In this document: one piece after another, positions 13,865-22,139 of the stretch | Numbering within the stretch: position 1 is the first letter of the stretch | Layout: each line of letters starts with the position of its first letter | NCBI GenBank assembly: GCA_016929015.1 | Contig: JAFGJQ010000470.1 | Span: 1 to 35,716 of the forward strand | Direction: 5' to 3' | Length of the DNA: 35,716 nt | From: Phycisphaerae bacterium | GTDB lineage: Bacteria; Planctomycetota; Phycisphaerae; UBA1845 | Made by a program: the position numbers and the translations under genes | Notes under the pieces: model-generated | Told to the model about the DNA's origin: nothing | What the model saw: the letters and a program-made list of their open reading frames with translations, nothing else | Database searches by the model: none

Positions 13865-14623
13865 ATGAGCGAAGCACCCCAATCCGGCCATTCCGATCCG
13901 TTGCCACGGCCGCCCGACAACTGGGTGGACCGTGCCGTGGCGCGGGCGCCGGAATTGCCGTACGTGGCGCCCTTCTTTGCGTTCCTGATTCTGATGTTCA
14001 TCGGCGGGCAGTTCGGGCCCGAGTGGCTGCCCTGGACGTACGCCCTGCGGACGTTCGGGGCTCTGGCGGTGGCGCTGCTGTTCTGGCGTCATTTTCCGCC
14101 GCTGGGCCGGCCGCACCTGGTGTGGGCGGTTGTGTTCGGGGTGCTGGTGGCCGCGATGTGGGTGTACGTCCACAAGTGGTTCGCGGCGCAGCCGTGGTAC
14201 GACTCCACGCAACTGATGGGCAAAGACGCAAGAGGGGATGACCTTTACGATCCGTACGCACGGCTGGGAACGGGCCTGGCGTTGTGGCTGTTCCTGATCG
14301 TGCGGATCGGCGGCGCCTCCATCGTGGTGCCGATCATCGAAGAAATCTTCTGGCGCGGGTTCGTGCTGCGCATCTTTATCCGCTGGCACGCGTTTCAAAA
14401 CGTGCCGCTGGGCGCCTTCACGTGGCGATCGTTCATTCTCTGCTCGCTGCTGTCCGCGGCGGAACACCCCATGTGGGAGGTCGGCATCCTCTGCTGGGTG
14501 GTCTACAACCTGCTGTTCTACTGGAAGAAGAGCCTGCTGTTTCTCATCATCACCCACGGTATCACGAATTGCGTGTTGTATACCTACGTGGTGCTCGCCG
14601 AGGACTGGGTGTTCTGGTCCTGA
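13865..14623 (+). CDS. CPBP/CAAX-type intramembrane metalloprotease
   Basis: Starting at the ATG at 13865 (MSEAPQSGHSD) the protein has 252 aa; an ATG at 13796 is an alternative, and the track start at 13535 overlaps the opposite gene and is unlikely. About seven hydrophobic segments are visible. The protease hallmark is VPIIEEIFWRGFVLRIF, with Glu159, Glu160 and Arg164, followed by likely metal-ligand histidines at 201 (AAEHPMWE) and 231 (ITHGITN). The EExFWRGF form matches the CAAX-prenyl-protease-related subfamily often seen in exosortase-bearing bacteria, but no exosortase is in this window. It is divergent from the zinc-ribbon gene. The substrate is unknown. Confidence 0.88.
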   Translation: MSEAPQSGHSDPLPRPPDNWVDRAVARAPELPYVAPFFAFLILMFIGGQFGPEWLPWTYALRTFGALAVALLFWRHFPPLGRPHLVWAVVFGVLVAAMWVYVHKWFAAQPWYDSTQLMGKDARGDDLYDPYARLGTGLALWLFLIVRIGGASIVVPIIEEIFWRGFVLRIFIRWHAFQNVPLGAFTWRSFILCSLLSAAEHPMWEVGILCWVVYNLLFYWKKSLLFLIITHGITNCVLYTYVVLAEDWVFWS

Positions 14624-14635
14624 CGTCCCAATGGG

Positions 14636-14651
14636 GTCGCCTCGCGGCGAC
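14636..14651. terminator. Short GC hairpin after the protease gene
   Basis: GTCGCC and GGCGAC form a 6-bp stem with the 4-nt loop TCGC, 12 nt after the protease stop and in the gap between two convergent genes. No T-tract follows, so this is a weak terminator candidate. Confidence 0.3.
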
Positions 14652-14767
14652 TCACCTTCCCCAATGGCGGCTTCCGGGGGGCCTGGCCACGGCCGGCGCA
14701 CGGCCGGACAGACGAGTGGACGCTTTCTCTGACGCCGCCGCTTCCGAGACCTGCCGCTTGGAGCGCT

Positions 14768-15649
14768 TCAGACGTACCACGCATGCAGGATGCCCAGGAT
14801 CAGGCGGGTGTCATCATCCTGCCACATGCTCCTGGACATCCGCGCTCCCCAGGAGTTGCGGCCGCCGAAAGACTCATGGCAGATGACTGCAGCTTCCCTG
14901 TATGTGCGCGTGTCCCGAATTCTCTTGACTACGGCCCGCGCTCGATCACTCTCATCCCGAGTTGTCATGGCTACGGCCCGGCAGACGTCCTGCGCATGCT
15001 TGACGGCCGCGTTCCGCTGGAATTCCCGGTAGTCCTCGTCGCGATCCGGGTCCTCTGCTCGCTGCCGGCGATCGCGCATCGCCGTGAGCTTCATGTTGCA
15101 CCATGTGACAGGATTGGGCACCTGGATCGCGACACCATCCAGTTCAAACGAGAATGCATGAAGATCAGCCCCGGCCGCCTCCGGGTTCTGCCGCCCGTGA
15201 ATGCCGCTGCTGCCCAGGGAGGGGCTGTGTTTGACGCGTACTCCATCGGTTCGCAGGTGTTCTTCGCCGGGTTCGGGAATGCATGAATGAAACTCCACGC
15301 GCAGTTCGCGGCTCTCGCTCAGCTTCTTCTGGAACTGCCATCGCGGGTTTTCTCGAGAGACCTGAAAACCACAGTCCCTCATCGCCTCCGCCATCCTCCT
15401 TTGCGCCTCTCGCGATCCGATGAGGTCCAGCCCTACAACGATGTCCACGTCTTTCGTGACGCGAGGGGTTGCGTCAAGCCACCGTTCCATCGGAACGGCC
15501 ATCGGCACGGCCGCGTTCAGCGTGAGCCATCTTTGCTTGAGCATAAGACCATACCCCCCTCCGAGCACCATGGGGCTGCCTGCTTTCTGCAGTCCGCGCC
15601 AGAGCGGCTTGAATTCGGGCCACATCGGATCGACCGGGTTGTGGTTCAC
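14768..15649 (-). CDS. AbiEii-like nucleotidyltransferase, putative toxin
   Basis: The 293-aa product starts with a GTG at 15649 that overlaps the TGA of the upstream partner as GTGA, so the two are translationally coupled. A nucleotidyltransferase signature is visible near the N-terminus: VLGGGYGLML (about residues 28-37) and TKDVDIVV (65-72) with the two metal-binding aspartates. A middle strand, ELRVEFHSC, may provide the third acidic residue. The rest is helical and basic. The partner resembles AbiEi antitoxins, so the pair looks like a type IV toxin-antitoxin or abortive-infection module in which the toxin modifies RNA. The protein is only moderately similar in pattern to known AbiEii proteins, and another nucleotidyltransferase family is possible. 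Confidence 0.65.
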   Translation of the reverse strand: MNHNPVDPMWPEFKPLWRGLQKAGSPMVLGGGYGLMLKQRWLTLNAAVPMAVPMERWLDATPRVTKDVDIVVGLDLIGSREAQRRMAEAMRDCGFQVSRENPRWQFQKKLSESRELRVEFHSCIPEPGEEHLRTDGVRVKHSPSLGSSGIHGRQNPEAAGADLHAFSFELDGVAIQVPNPVTWCNMKLTAMRDRRQRAEDPDRDEDYREFQRNAAVKHAQDVCRAVAMTTRDESDRARAVVKRIRDTRTYREAAVICHESFGGRNSWGARMSRSMWQDDDTRLILGILHAWYV

Positions 15650-16704
15650 GGCGTCAGCTCCTGGAGCAACCGCGCTCGCAGGTCACGAGCGGCTTCCCGT
15701 TGCCTTGCGTCACCGGCTTGAAGCTCCAGCCATGTCTGCAGTCGACTGGCCCACCGGATTCCCTTCTCGTCCGCCTCAAACGCGAAGAACACTTCCGGCT
15801 TGCTCGTCTCCACGAGTTCGATATCCGCGAAGCTTCGTACGCGCTCCGGGTCTCCTTCCAGACGATCTCTCGCCAGCGACAGGTCCGACACCGCGATTAT
15901 GAGAGGACCGCTCTGCCAGAACGTGACGTACCGAGCGGCGGACGATTCACCGGTGACCACCCAGCGCAGCCGGTTGTCGAAAGACAGTGCCGTCGCCCAA
16001 TTCGTCTTCGCCACGCGGAACGCTTCACGGGATTCCACTCCCGTTCTGCTCCATCCTTCGCCCAGCTTGTCCAGCAGCCGCAGCGGCTCCTGCAATGTAA
16101 TGCTCCCCTCGTCCTTCGTGACGATCAGATCCTCTTCCAGGGCTCGTACGGCCTTGGAGGCCTGGGACAGTGAGATCGCCGCCCCCCGTCCCTGAATCGC
16201 CGCCGTCAGACTGCTCAACGATTCCCAGCGTCGCTGGGTCAACAGCATTCGAGCGACAAGGGCGGAGCGGCCCGCATACGGGTTCATAAGCGGGCGCGAA
16301 TCCCGATACTGGTTCGCCTGCCCCGTTCGAACCAGCCAAAGCCTTCCCGGTACGATCACCACGCCGTTTCCGCACAGGTCCACACCGCTGACCAACTGCT
16401 GTTCCAGCTCGGCCACTCGCTCTGCTGAGAGATACGGAACTTGGATCATCGGGTGCTCGTTGTCCCGAACCGCCGCTTTCGCCTGCGCCACCGCCAATTG
16501 CACCGATCGCGGCGTCGAGTTCGCCTTGCTTTCCACTGCGAAGCGGAATGCTGTGTCTTCGCCGGGCATGCCCACCTCAATGCGGGCGTCCACCCCGCCG
16601 GATGGACTCTCTGCGGCAAACCTGCGCACCACCAACGGTGACAGCAGGATGGAACCCACCTCAAGGCGGGCTAGCATCTGTGATTCAGTGATTTTCTTGC
16701 CCAT
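15646..16704 (-). CDS. AbiEi-like antitoxin/regulator with nuclease-like N-terminal region
   Basis: The track uses a TTG at 16734; the ATG at 16704 (MGKKITESQM) is preferred, giving 352 aa. Residues about 25-110 contain GGVDARIEV followed by FRFAVESKA, a D...ExK arrangement like the PD-(D/E)xK nuclease core, then a helix with AQAKA. Residues about 145-205 look like a winged helix (WESLSSLTAAIQGRGAAISLSQASKAVRALEED). The C-terminal half is mixed alpha/beta. Winged-helix proteins encoded directly before an AbiEii-type nucleotidyltransferase are usually AbiEi antitoxins that also repress their own promoter. The upstream region is AT-rich with short repeats. Whether the D...ExK core is catalytic here is unknown. 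Confidence 0.6.
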   Translation of the reverse strand: MGKKITESQMLARLEVGSILLSPLVVRRFAAESPSGGVDARIEVGMPGEDTAFRFAVESKANSTPRSVQLAVAQAKAAVRDNEHPMIQVPYLSAERVAELEQQLVSGVDLCGNGVVIVPGRLWLVRTGQANQYRDSRPLMNPYAGRSALVARMLLTQRRWESLSSLTAAIQGRGAAISLSQASKAVRALEEDLIVTKDEGSITLQEPLRLLDKLGEGWSRTGVESREAFRVAKTNWATALSFDNRLRWVVTGESSAARYVTFWQSGPLIIAVSDLSLARDRLEGDPERVRSFADIELVETSKPEVFFAFEADEKGIRWASRLQTWLELQAGDARQREAARDLRARLLQELTP

Positions 16705-17094
16705 ATAAGCTATCTCGTCCGAGAAAACGCTCAATTATGAGAAAAACTACAAGGCATTTCTCAGAATAGCAATATTTCTTGACAGGGAAAACCGCCATAA
16801 GAAAGAAAACGAGTCGGCACCACCGTAACAACAGACGCACGTAATCTCATTGGATACAGCTACTTAACTGGAAGCGCCGATCACGGAATCGGCATTCAGT
16901 ATATCAGTATAGCGGTCGGTCACGTTGCTGCGTGGTGCCCACCTCCTTCCAGTTGCGGAAGCTCGCAGTGATCCGCAAAGCACTGTTAGGAAAAAGGTTG
17001 CAGCGATCCCGGTCCGATCCGGGAATTCGGCGAACTGACGTCCGTGAACGTCCGATAGTACGGGCGAGAGTGTCGTTCTGGAATCCCGGCTCAT
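16705..17094. other. AT-rich intergenic region between divergent genes
   Basis: These 390 bases lie between the AbiEi-like gene and the first methyltransferase and are clearly richer in A and T than their surroundings, particularly 16720-16800. They include GAGAAAA twice (16721-16727 and 16739-16745) on either side of CTCAATTATGAG, which could be an operator for the minus-strand cassette. A TTGACA at 16779-16784 on the plus strand lacks a good -10. Small hairpins occur at 16876-16893 (GCCGAT/ATCGGC) and 17007-17024 (TCCCGG/CCGGGA). No gene is supported; the 89-aa track ORF here has no domain. Confidence 0.5.
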
Positions 17095-17916
17095 ATGTCC
17101 TGGATTGGGCAAAGTTACTACAAGATCGCGTCCACCCGTGCGGGGCGTGGCGTTCTGCGGGCCGGGCTGGCCGGCCTGCGGGCGTGTGGGCTGCTTCGTG
17201 AGTTTCGGCTGCCGTTGGAGGCCCTGGCCCTGGATCACCCGCTTGCGGCGGAGCTCCAACGCCTCTGGTCGCGCATCCATTGGGCCGGAACCGACGGCAT
17301 GATGCCGCCGGAGCAACTGCTGGCGGTCGTGCGGCTGGCCTACGAATGCCCGGTGGAGGGGGACACGGTCGAACTCGGAGCGTGGGTCGGGCTGACTACC
17401 GTGCACCTGGCTGCCGCGTGTCAGGCCCGCGGCCGGGGTGACGTATTCGCGGTGGACACGTTCGCCGCGACCAAGGAGAGGGGTACCACGTACGCCAGCG
17501 CCGCCAAATACGGCGGCAGCACCCTGGCGAGATTCCATGAGACCGTTCGTGCGTCCGGGCTGGAGCGTCGTGTCCATGCCCATGTCGGGCTCACCACCGA
17601 GATGGCGGATCGCCACCGCGATCGGCCGATTCGATTCCTGTTTATTGATGCGGATCACTCCTACGACGGCGTGAAGGCCGATTTTGAGACATGGTCACCG
17701 CACGTTGCGCCCGGCGGCCTCATCGTTTTCCACGACTACGCGATTGCGGATGTCCGACGATTTGTCGACGAGGAAGTGCGCGGACAGTCCTGGCTGGAGC
17801 CGCTGCCGGGACGCGTTGACCCGAACGTCTTTGCGATCACCAAGAGCAGCGAGCCGGCCCGACGAGCACGCACGCCGTCCCGGCCTGCGCTCGCCGCGGC
17901 GGCCATCGTCCGATAA
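17095..17916 (+). CDS. Class I SAM-dependent methyltransferase
   Basis: The 273-aa protein carries a Rossmann-type methyltransferase domain of the kind often found in glycan and macrolide clusters (Methyltransf_24/TylF-like). Motif I is VELGAWVGLTTVHLA, the acidic end of strand 2 is DVFAVDTFA, and the motif FLFIDADHSYDGVKADFETW with GGLIVFHDY marks the metal-binding region of this subfamily. The N-terminal 65 residues are helical and of unknown role. The last 25 residues are a low-complexity Arg/Ala/Pro tail. It begins the polysaccharide region and is followed by a gap with three CCGATAA motifs. Sugar O-methylation is the likely role. Confidence 0.85.
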   Translation: MSWIGQSYYKIASTRAGRGVLRAGLAGLRACGLLREFRLPLEALALDHPLAAELQRLWSRIHWAGTDGMMPPEQLLAVVRLAYECPVEGDTVELGAWVGLTTVHLAAACQARGRGDVFAVDTFAATKERGTTYASAAKYGGSTLARFHETVRASGLERRVHAHVGLTTEMADRHRDRPIRFLFIDADHSYDGVKADFETWSPHVAPGGLIVFHDYAIADVRRFVDEEVRGQSWLEPLPGRVDPNVFAITKSSEPARRARTPSRPALAAAAIVR

Positions 17917-17988
17917 GGTGCAACGCCGCACGTCCTGATCCGCTCGCCCGATAAGCAAGTGAATCCCACTTTCCGGACAGCCGATAAA
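17910..17988 (+). promoter_or_regulatory. Cluster of three CCGATAA motifs upstream of the GT2 gene
   Basis: CCGATAAG occurs at 17910-17917 (overlapping the methyltransferase stop) and 17948-17955, and CCGATAAA at 17981-17988. The starts are 38 and 33 nt apart. All face the glycosyltransferase gene that begins at 18050. The same heptamer is found upstream of the Wzz, TPR and GGDEF genes. Confidence 0.45.
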
Positions 17989-18049
17989 CGATCGGATTGT
18001 GCGGGATCGGTCTGCGCCCGGGCAACCCTGACAAGGAACTTCTGCCCAG

Positions 18050-19048
18050 ATGAATGTCTCCGTGGTCATGACGGTGCTGAACGACCGAGCCGGCTGCGCG
18101 GCTGTGCTGGAAACGCTGCTGCGCCAGACACGCCCGCCGGACGAGATCGTCGTGGTGGACGGCGGGTCGAACGACGGCACGCGGGAGCACGTTGAGTCTC
18201 TGGCCGCCGCGCATCCGCAGGTCCGCCTGATGGTTGCGCCAAACTGCAACATCGCCCGGGGCCGCAATCTGGGCATCGCGGAGGCGGCCGGGCCGATCAT
18301 CGCCACAACCGACGCCGGATGCCGGCTCGACGCCCAATGGCTGGAAAAGCTGGTTCGGCCTTTTGAAAACGATTCGCACGTGGACGTGGTGGCGGGGCTG
18401 TATGCGATTGACGCGCATAGCCTGCTGGAGCGCGTGGTGGGGCTGGCCACCATGCGGGGCCAGATGGAACCTGTGAACCCCGCCACATTCAACCCATCCG
18501 CCCGGTCGATGGCGTTTCGCAAGGACGTGTGGGCACGGGCGGGCGGCTTTCCGGACTGGCTGTACACGTCCGAAGACACTCTCTTTGACCTGAAACTGCG
18601 GCGAATGGGCGTGCGGTGGTCGCTGGGAGAGGGGGCCGTCGTCCGCTGGCGCCCCAGGTCGTCGCTCAGGTCGATCGCGCGGCAGTTCTATCTGTATGGC
18701 CGGGGCCGTGGCCACACGCAGATCGAATCAGGAGACTATGTCTATCACCTGCGAAACCTGGGTTTGCTCGCGGGCCTGGTTGCGGTCGGGTTCTGGCAGC
18801 CCTGGGCCTGGGCGCTGGCGGCAGTTGTGTGGGCCTATTTCTACGTGTGGGGGTTTCATCGGCGCTGCCTGAAGATTTCGCAACACGCCAGGAGCCGGCG
18901 AGCGTACGCACTGGGGATGCTCGTTCTCTCGATCGTGATGCTCTGGGGGACGGCGGGGTACGTGGCCGGGACACTTCAGCGCTGGCGACGGCCGGCCGTT
19001 TTTCGCGGTCGCATGGCGGCGTACATGGCCGGGGAGGACGCCGGGTGA
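18050..19048 (+). CDS. Family 2 glycosyltransferase with membrane anchor
   Basis: The 332-aa protein opens with the GT2 fold: VSVVMTVLNDRAGCAAVLETLL, then PPDEIVVVDGGSNDGTRE. The metal-binding motif is in ATTDAGCRLD, and an acceptor-side motif is in YTSEDTLFDLKL. Near the C-terminus lie hydrophobic helices (about residues 240-270 and 285-308) that anchor it to the inner membrane. The enzyme would transfer a sugar from a nucleotide donor onto a lipid-linked or glycan acceptor at the cytosolic face. AAGGAA lies 12 nt before the ATG. Its stop overlaps the GTG of the next gene. The donor sugar cannot be told. Confidence 0.88.
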   Translation: MNVSVVMTVLNDRAGCAAVLETLLRQTRPPDEIVVVDGGSNDGTREHVESLAAAHPQVRLMVAPNCNIARGRNLGIAEAAGPIIATTDAGCRLDAQWLEKLVRPFENDSHVDVVAGLYAIDAHSLLERVVGLATMRGQMEPVNPATFNPSARSMAFRKDVWARAGGFPDWLYTSEDTLFDLKLRRMGVRWSLGEGAVVRWRPRSSLRSIARQFYLYGRGRGHTQIESGDYVYHLRNLGLLAGLVAVGFWQPWAWALAAVVWAYFYVWGFHRRCLKISQHARSRRAYALGMLVLSIVMLWGTAGYVAGTLQRWRRPAVFRGRMAAYMAGEDAG

Positions 19049-20460
19049 CGAAATCCGCGGAGTCAACCGAGCGCCGCCGGTCGCTGTTGTGCGTTGCCTA
19101 CGCGTTTGCCCCCGTTCTGCGCAGTGGCACTCATCGGACACTGGCCTTCGTTCGGCACCTGGACCGCCGTGGATGGGACAGCACGGTCATCACGGTACAG
19201 CCAGACGGCGAGCCCGCGGATTTGGATTTGCTGTCTCGCGTGCCGGAACGCACTCGGGTCATCCGCACACACTGGGCGCCGCTGACGGAGCAATTCAAGC
19301 GATTCTGTGGTCGGATGCAACGGCCCCGGCCCGCCCGGGTGAACGGCCCGACGCGATCCGGGACGGGAGAAGCCGCGGGAGTCCACCGCGGCCTGCGCGA
19401 CTGGTTTTCGCGCCTGCTGCTTACGCCCGATTCGCGACTCGGTTGGGTGCTTCCCGGCCTGGCGGCGACCCGGGGCCGGAGGGTGGACGCGGTGTACTCC
19501 ACGTCGCCCTTTCCCAGTGCGCATCTGATTGCCATGCTCGCGGCCATGCGCTTGCGCCGGCCGTGGGTGGCGGACTTTCGCGATCCGTGGGGCGGTAACC
19601 CGTTTCGCGATTTGGGTTACGCGTCGCTGGCGGCGTGGGACGGCTTTCTGGAGCGGCGCGTGCTGCGGCGGGCGAGTCGCATCGTCTGTAACACGCCGAC
19701 GCTGCAGAGAAACTTGGCCCGCCGGCTGCCCTGGACGGCGGCAAAAGCGGTGACGCTGCCCAACGGGTATGACCTGGACGTGATCGAATCGACAAGGCCG
19801 ATCCGTGACGTCGGCGATGACGCCTTCGTGCTGGTTCACACCGGGAACTTTTACGGCAATCGCAGCCCGATTCCTCTTTTGCGGGGTCTGAGACTGGCTG
19901 CAGAGCAGAACGCGGATGTCGCCCGGCGGGCGAAGGTCGTTTTTGTCGGGGACCCGACGTACGACGGGCAGCGGATCGAACGCCTGGCGACGGCGGCCGG
20001 CGTGGCCGGTCTTGTTCAGGTTCTGGGCGTGCGTCCGCACGCGGAGGTGATCGGCCGGCTGCGGGGGGCGGACGCTTCCATCGTGGTCGGTCTTGACGGC
20101 CCCGGCAGCGACCTGCAGGTCCCCAACAAGCTCTACGAGTACCTGGCCGTGCGCCGACCAGTTCTGGCCCTGGCTCCGCGTGAGGGTGCCATCGCCGATG
20201 TGCTGGCCGACGCCGTTGCCGACAACCTGGTGTGTTCTCCGCAGGACGAAGGGGAAATCGCCCTCGGTATCGAGTGGATGGTGCGGCGCGGCGGCGGTTT
20301 TGTGGATGGGGCGTGGTCGGGCGTGGATCGCTACGATCGCCGTCACGCGGCGGAGGGTCTGGCTCGTCTGCTGGACGAACTGATCGGCGCTCGCCGATCC
20401 GCACGGAGCGCGGATGCGTGCGCCGCGGCAGGGCAGGGAGGGGTGGCATGCGTACCGTGA
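19045..20460 (+). CDS. Family 4-type glycosyltransferase
   Basis: The track start at 18616 lies inside the GT2 gene. The GTG at 19045 overlaps that gene's TGA as GTGA and follows GGGGAGG, giving 471 aa. The N-terminal Rossmann half contains FAPVLRSGTHRTLAFVRHL (donor-less acceptor-binding half of GT-B folds) and DFRDPWGGNPFRDL. The C-terminal half contains VTLPNGYDLD, LVHTGNFYGNRSPIPLLRGL and VPNKLYEYLAVRRPVLAL, the nucleotide-sugar binding region with the conserved glutamates. Together these are typical GT4. It probably adds one sugar of the repeat unit. No TM helix is apparent. Confidence 0.88.
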   Translation: MTKSAESTERRRSLLCVAYAFAPVLRSGTHRTLAFVRHLDRRGWDSTVITVQPDGEPADLDLLSRVPERTRVIRTHWAPLTEQFKRFCGRMQRPRPARVNGPTRSGTGEAAGVHRGLRDWFSRLLLTPDSRLGWVLPGLAATRGRRVDAVYSTSPFPSAHLIAMLAAMRLRRPWVADFRDPWGGNPFRDLGYASLAAWDGFLERRVLRRASRIVCNTPTLQRNLARRLPWTAAKAVTLPNGYDLDVIESTRPIRDVGDDAFVLVHTGNFYGNRSPIPLLRGLRLAAEQNADVARRAKVVFVGDPTYDGQRIERLATAAGVAGLVQVLGVRPHAEVIGRLRGADASIVVGLDGPGSDLQVPNKLYEYLAVRRPVLALAPREGAIADVLADAVADNLVCSPQDEGEIALGIEWMVRRGGGFVDGAWSGVDRYDRRHAAEGLARLLDELIGARRSARSADACAAAGQGGVACVP

Positions 20461-22139
20461 CGCCGACGAACGAACGGATCGTAACGTTTGCGGTCGTGGC
20501 GTACGCGGCCCTGATCGGCTGCATATCCTGGGTCGGGGGCGATCCGTTCTACAACAATGACGAGTCGCGGCAGTTGATGACGGGTGCGTTCTGGTGCGAC
20601 GTCCTCACCGAGTGGCCGATGGACGATCCGGAAGGCTTTGCGAAACGATACTTCGCCCAGTATCCGAACCTGGGGCTGCTGGTCAGTCCGCAGTTGTTCC
20701 ACTGGATGGAAGGCGCGGCGTTCCGTGTGTTCGGCGTGGGACCGACACCGGCGCGGGTGCTGCTGGGACTGTTCACCGCGGGTTTTCTGATCGGCTGGTG
20801 GTACTGGGTTCGGGCGTACATCGGCACGGCCGCCGCCGTCTGGACGACGTTCATCGTCGGGCTGGTCCCCGATCTGTTCGAGCTTTCGGGCCACGTGATG
20901 CTGGAGGTCCCGTTTCTGGCCTGGATGGTCGCGTCCGTGCTGGCGTTTCGCCGCTACCTTCGGACGCAGCGCTCGCTGTGGCTGTGGGTGGCCTGCGCCG
21001 CGGCGACGGCGGTTGCCCTGACCCGCTTCCACGCGCCGATCGTGCTGGCGCCCCTGGCGGTGGAGTTTCTGGCGGCCCGCCGGTGGAACGTGCTACGCCG
21101 GCCGATGTTCTGGCTGCCCGTGTTCGTGTCGGCGGCGGTTTCCTGCACGTATTGCCTCGTGAACCTCTCACACTATCACACGTGGCACACGTTGCTGGCG
21201 AGTGACGGGTTCGGCCCGCTGGCTTTGTTGCCCGGGAAAATCCTGCGCTCGATCGGCGCGGCACCGGCGATTCTGACGGCCGTTGGGTTGGGCGCGCTGC
21301 TGGCCTTCCCGCGGGCGCGGCGTGCCGCCCCGTGGCCCGTTATTGCCTGGTTCCTCGCGACCGTCGCGATGTGGCTCTGCATGTCCTACCGGCCGGTCCG
21401 GTTCCTGGCGTACGCCTGGCCGGCGGGTGTGGCGCTGGGTCTGGGCGTCGTGTTTCTGTATGCCGGGCAGACCGGCTGGCGCCGGGCGGCCCACACGCTG
21501 GCGGCGGTGGCCTTCCTCGCAACGGCCTGGGAAACGTACGCTAATCTCCAGCCGGGTCTGCACGGGTACGCCCGGGCCGCGGAACAGGCGATGGCCGCCT
21601 CGCAGACCGGACGATTGTTCATCCACGGCCGGCAGGACGGGGTGTTCATCTGGCGTGTGCGCCAGCGTGATCCGGATTTGCGCTATGCCGTGTTCCGTGC
21701 CAGTAAGACTCTTTCCTCGGGCGAGCCGGACGGCATGAAAGACTATCGCCCGTTGCTGGAAAGCGCGGAGGCGATGCTGGATCGGCTTGAGGCGCTGGGT
21801 GTGGATGTGGTTGTGTCCGAGGACCGGCCGGAGATCGACAGTCCGCCGTATCACACGTTTCTGCGATTGCTGGCCACGGAACGGTTCGAGCCCATTGAAC
21901 GGGTGGACCTGGAGAATGCCATTGGACGCATTGCGGCCCGGACGCTCACGGTTTATCGCTTTCGGCGCGAGCAGCCGGTTCCGGGTCGCGTCACGTTGCC
22001 GTTGACGGCGCTGGGGCCGGACTTCGTGCTGGAGGCGGACCTGTCGCGTCCGTTGCGCGGCTGGAAAGACGATGCACCGAACCGGTCGCGAACGGTGGCG
22101 GGCGACGCCGAGTCGGGCACAGGGGGCGAACCGGGATGA
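20448..22139 (+). CDS. GT39/ArnT-like polytopic membrane glycosyltransferase
   Basis: The ATG at 20448 (MRTVTPTNERIV) overlaps the preceding gene by 13 nt and follows GGGAGGGGTGG; the track start at 20232 is rejected. The 563-aa protein has an N-terminal hydrophobic part of about ten TM helices through residue 390. It includes DPFYNNDESRQLMTG, where an acidic pair in the first external loop matches the catalytic loop of GT39/ArnT-type enzymes that use polyprenyl-phosphate sugars. The C-terminal 170 residues are soluble. It would act on the periplasmic side. The exact donor and acceptor are unknown. Confidence 0.8.
   Translation: MRTVTPTNERIVTFAVVAYAALIGCISWVGGDPFYNNDESRQLMTGAFWCDVLTEWPMDDPEGFAKRYFAQYPNLGLLVSPQLFHWMEGAAFRVFGVGPTPARVLLGLFTAGFLIGWWYWVRAYIGTAAAVWTTFIVGLVPDLFELSGHVMLEVPFLAWMVASVLAFRRYLRTQRSLWLWVACAAATAVALTRFHAPIVLAPLAVEFLAARRWNVLRRPMFWLPVFVSAAVSCTYCLVNLSHYHTWHTLLASDGFGPLALLPGKILRSIGAAPAILTAVGLGALLAFPRARRAAPWPVIAWFLATVAMWLCMSYRPVRFLAYAWPAGVALGLGVVFLYAGQTGWRRAAHTLAAVAFLATAWETYANLQPGLHGYARAAEQAMAASQTGRLFIHGRQDGVFIWRVRQRDPDLRYAVFRASKTLSSGEPDGMKDYRPLLESAEAMLDRLEALGVDVVVSEDRPEIDSPPYHTFLRLLATERFEPIERVDLENAIGRIAARTLTVYRFRREQPVPGRVTLPLTALGPDFVLEADLSRPLRGWKDDAPNRSRTVAGDAESGTGGEPG

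Noticed and set aside
13448-14701. 417-aa minus-strand ORF opposite the CPBP protease
   Set aside because: The plus strand carries EExFWRGF and TM helices; the ORF has no family features.
16779-16784. TTGACA as a promoter for the first methyltransferase
   Set aside because: No acceptable -10 is found at 16-18 nt, and the gene starts about 310 nt further on.
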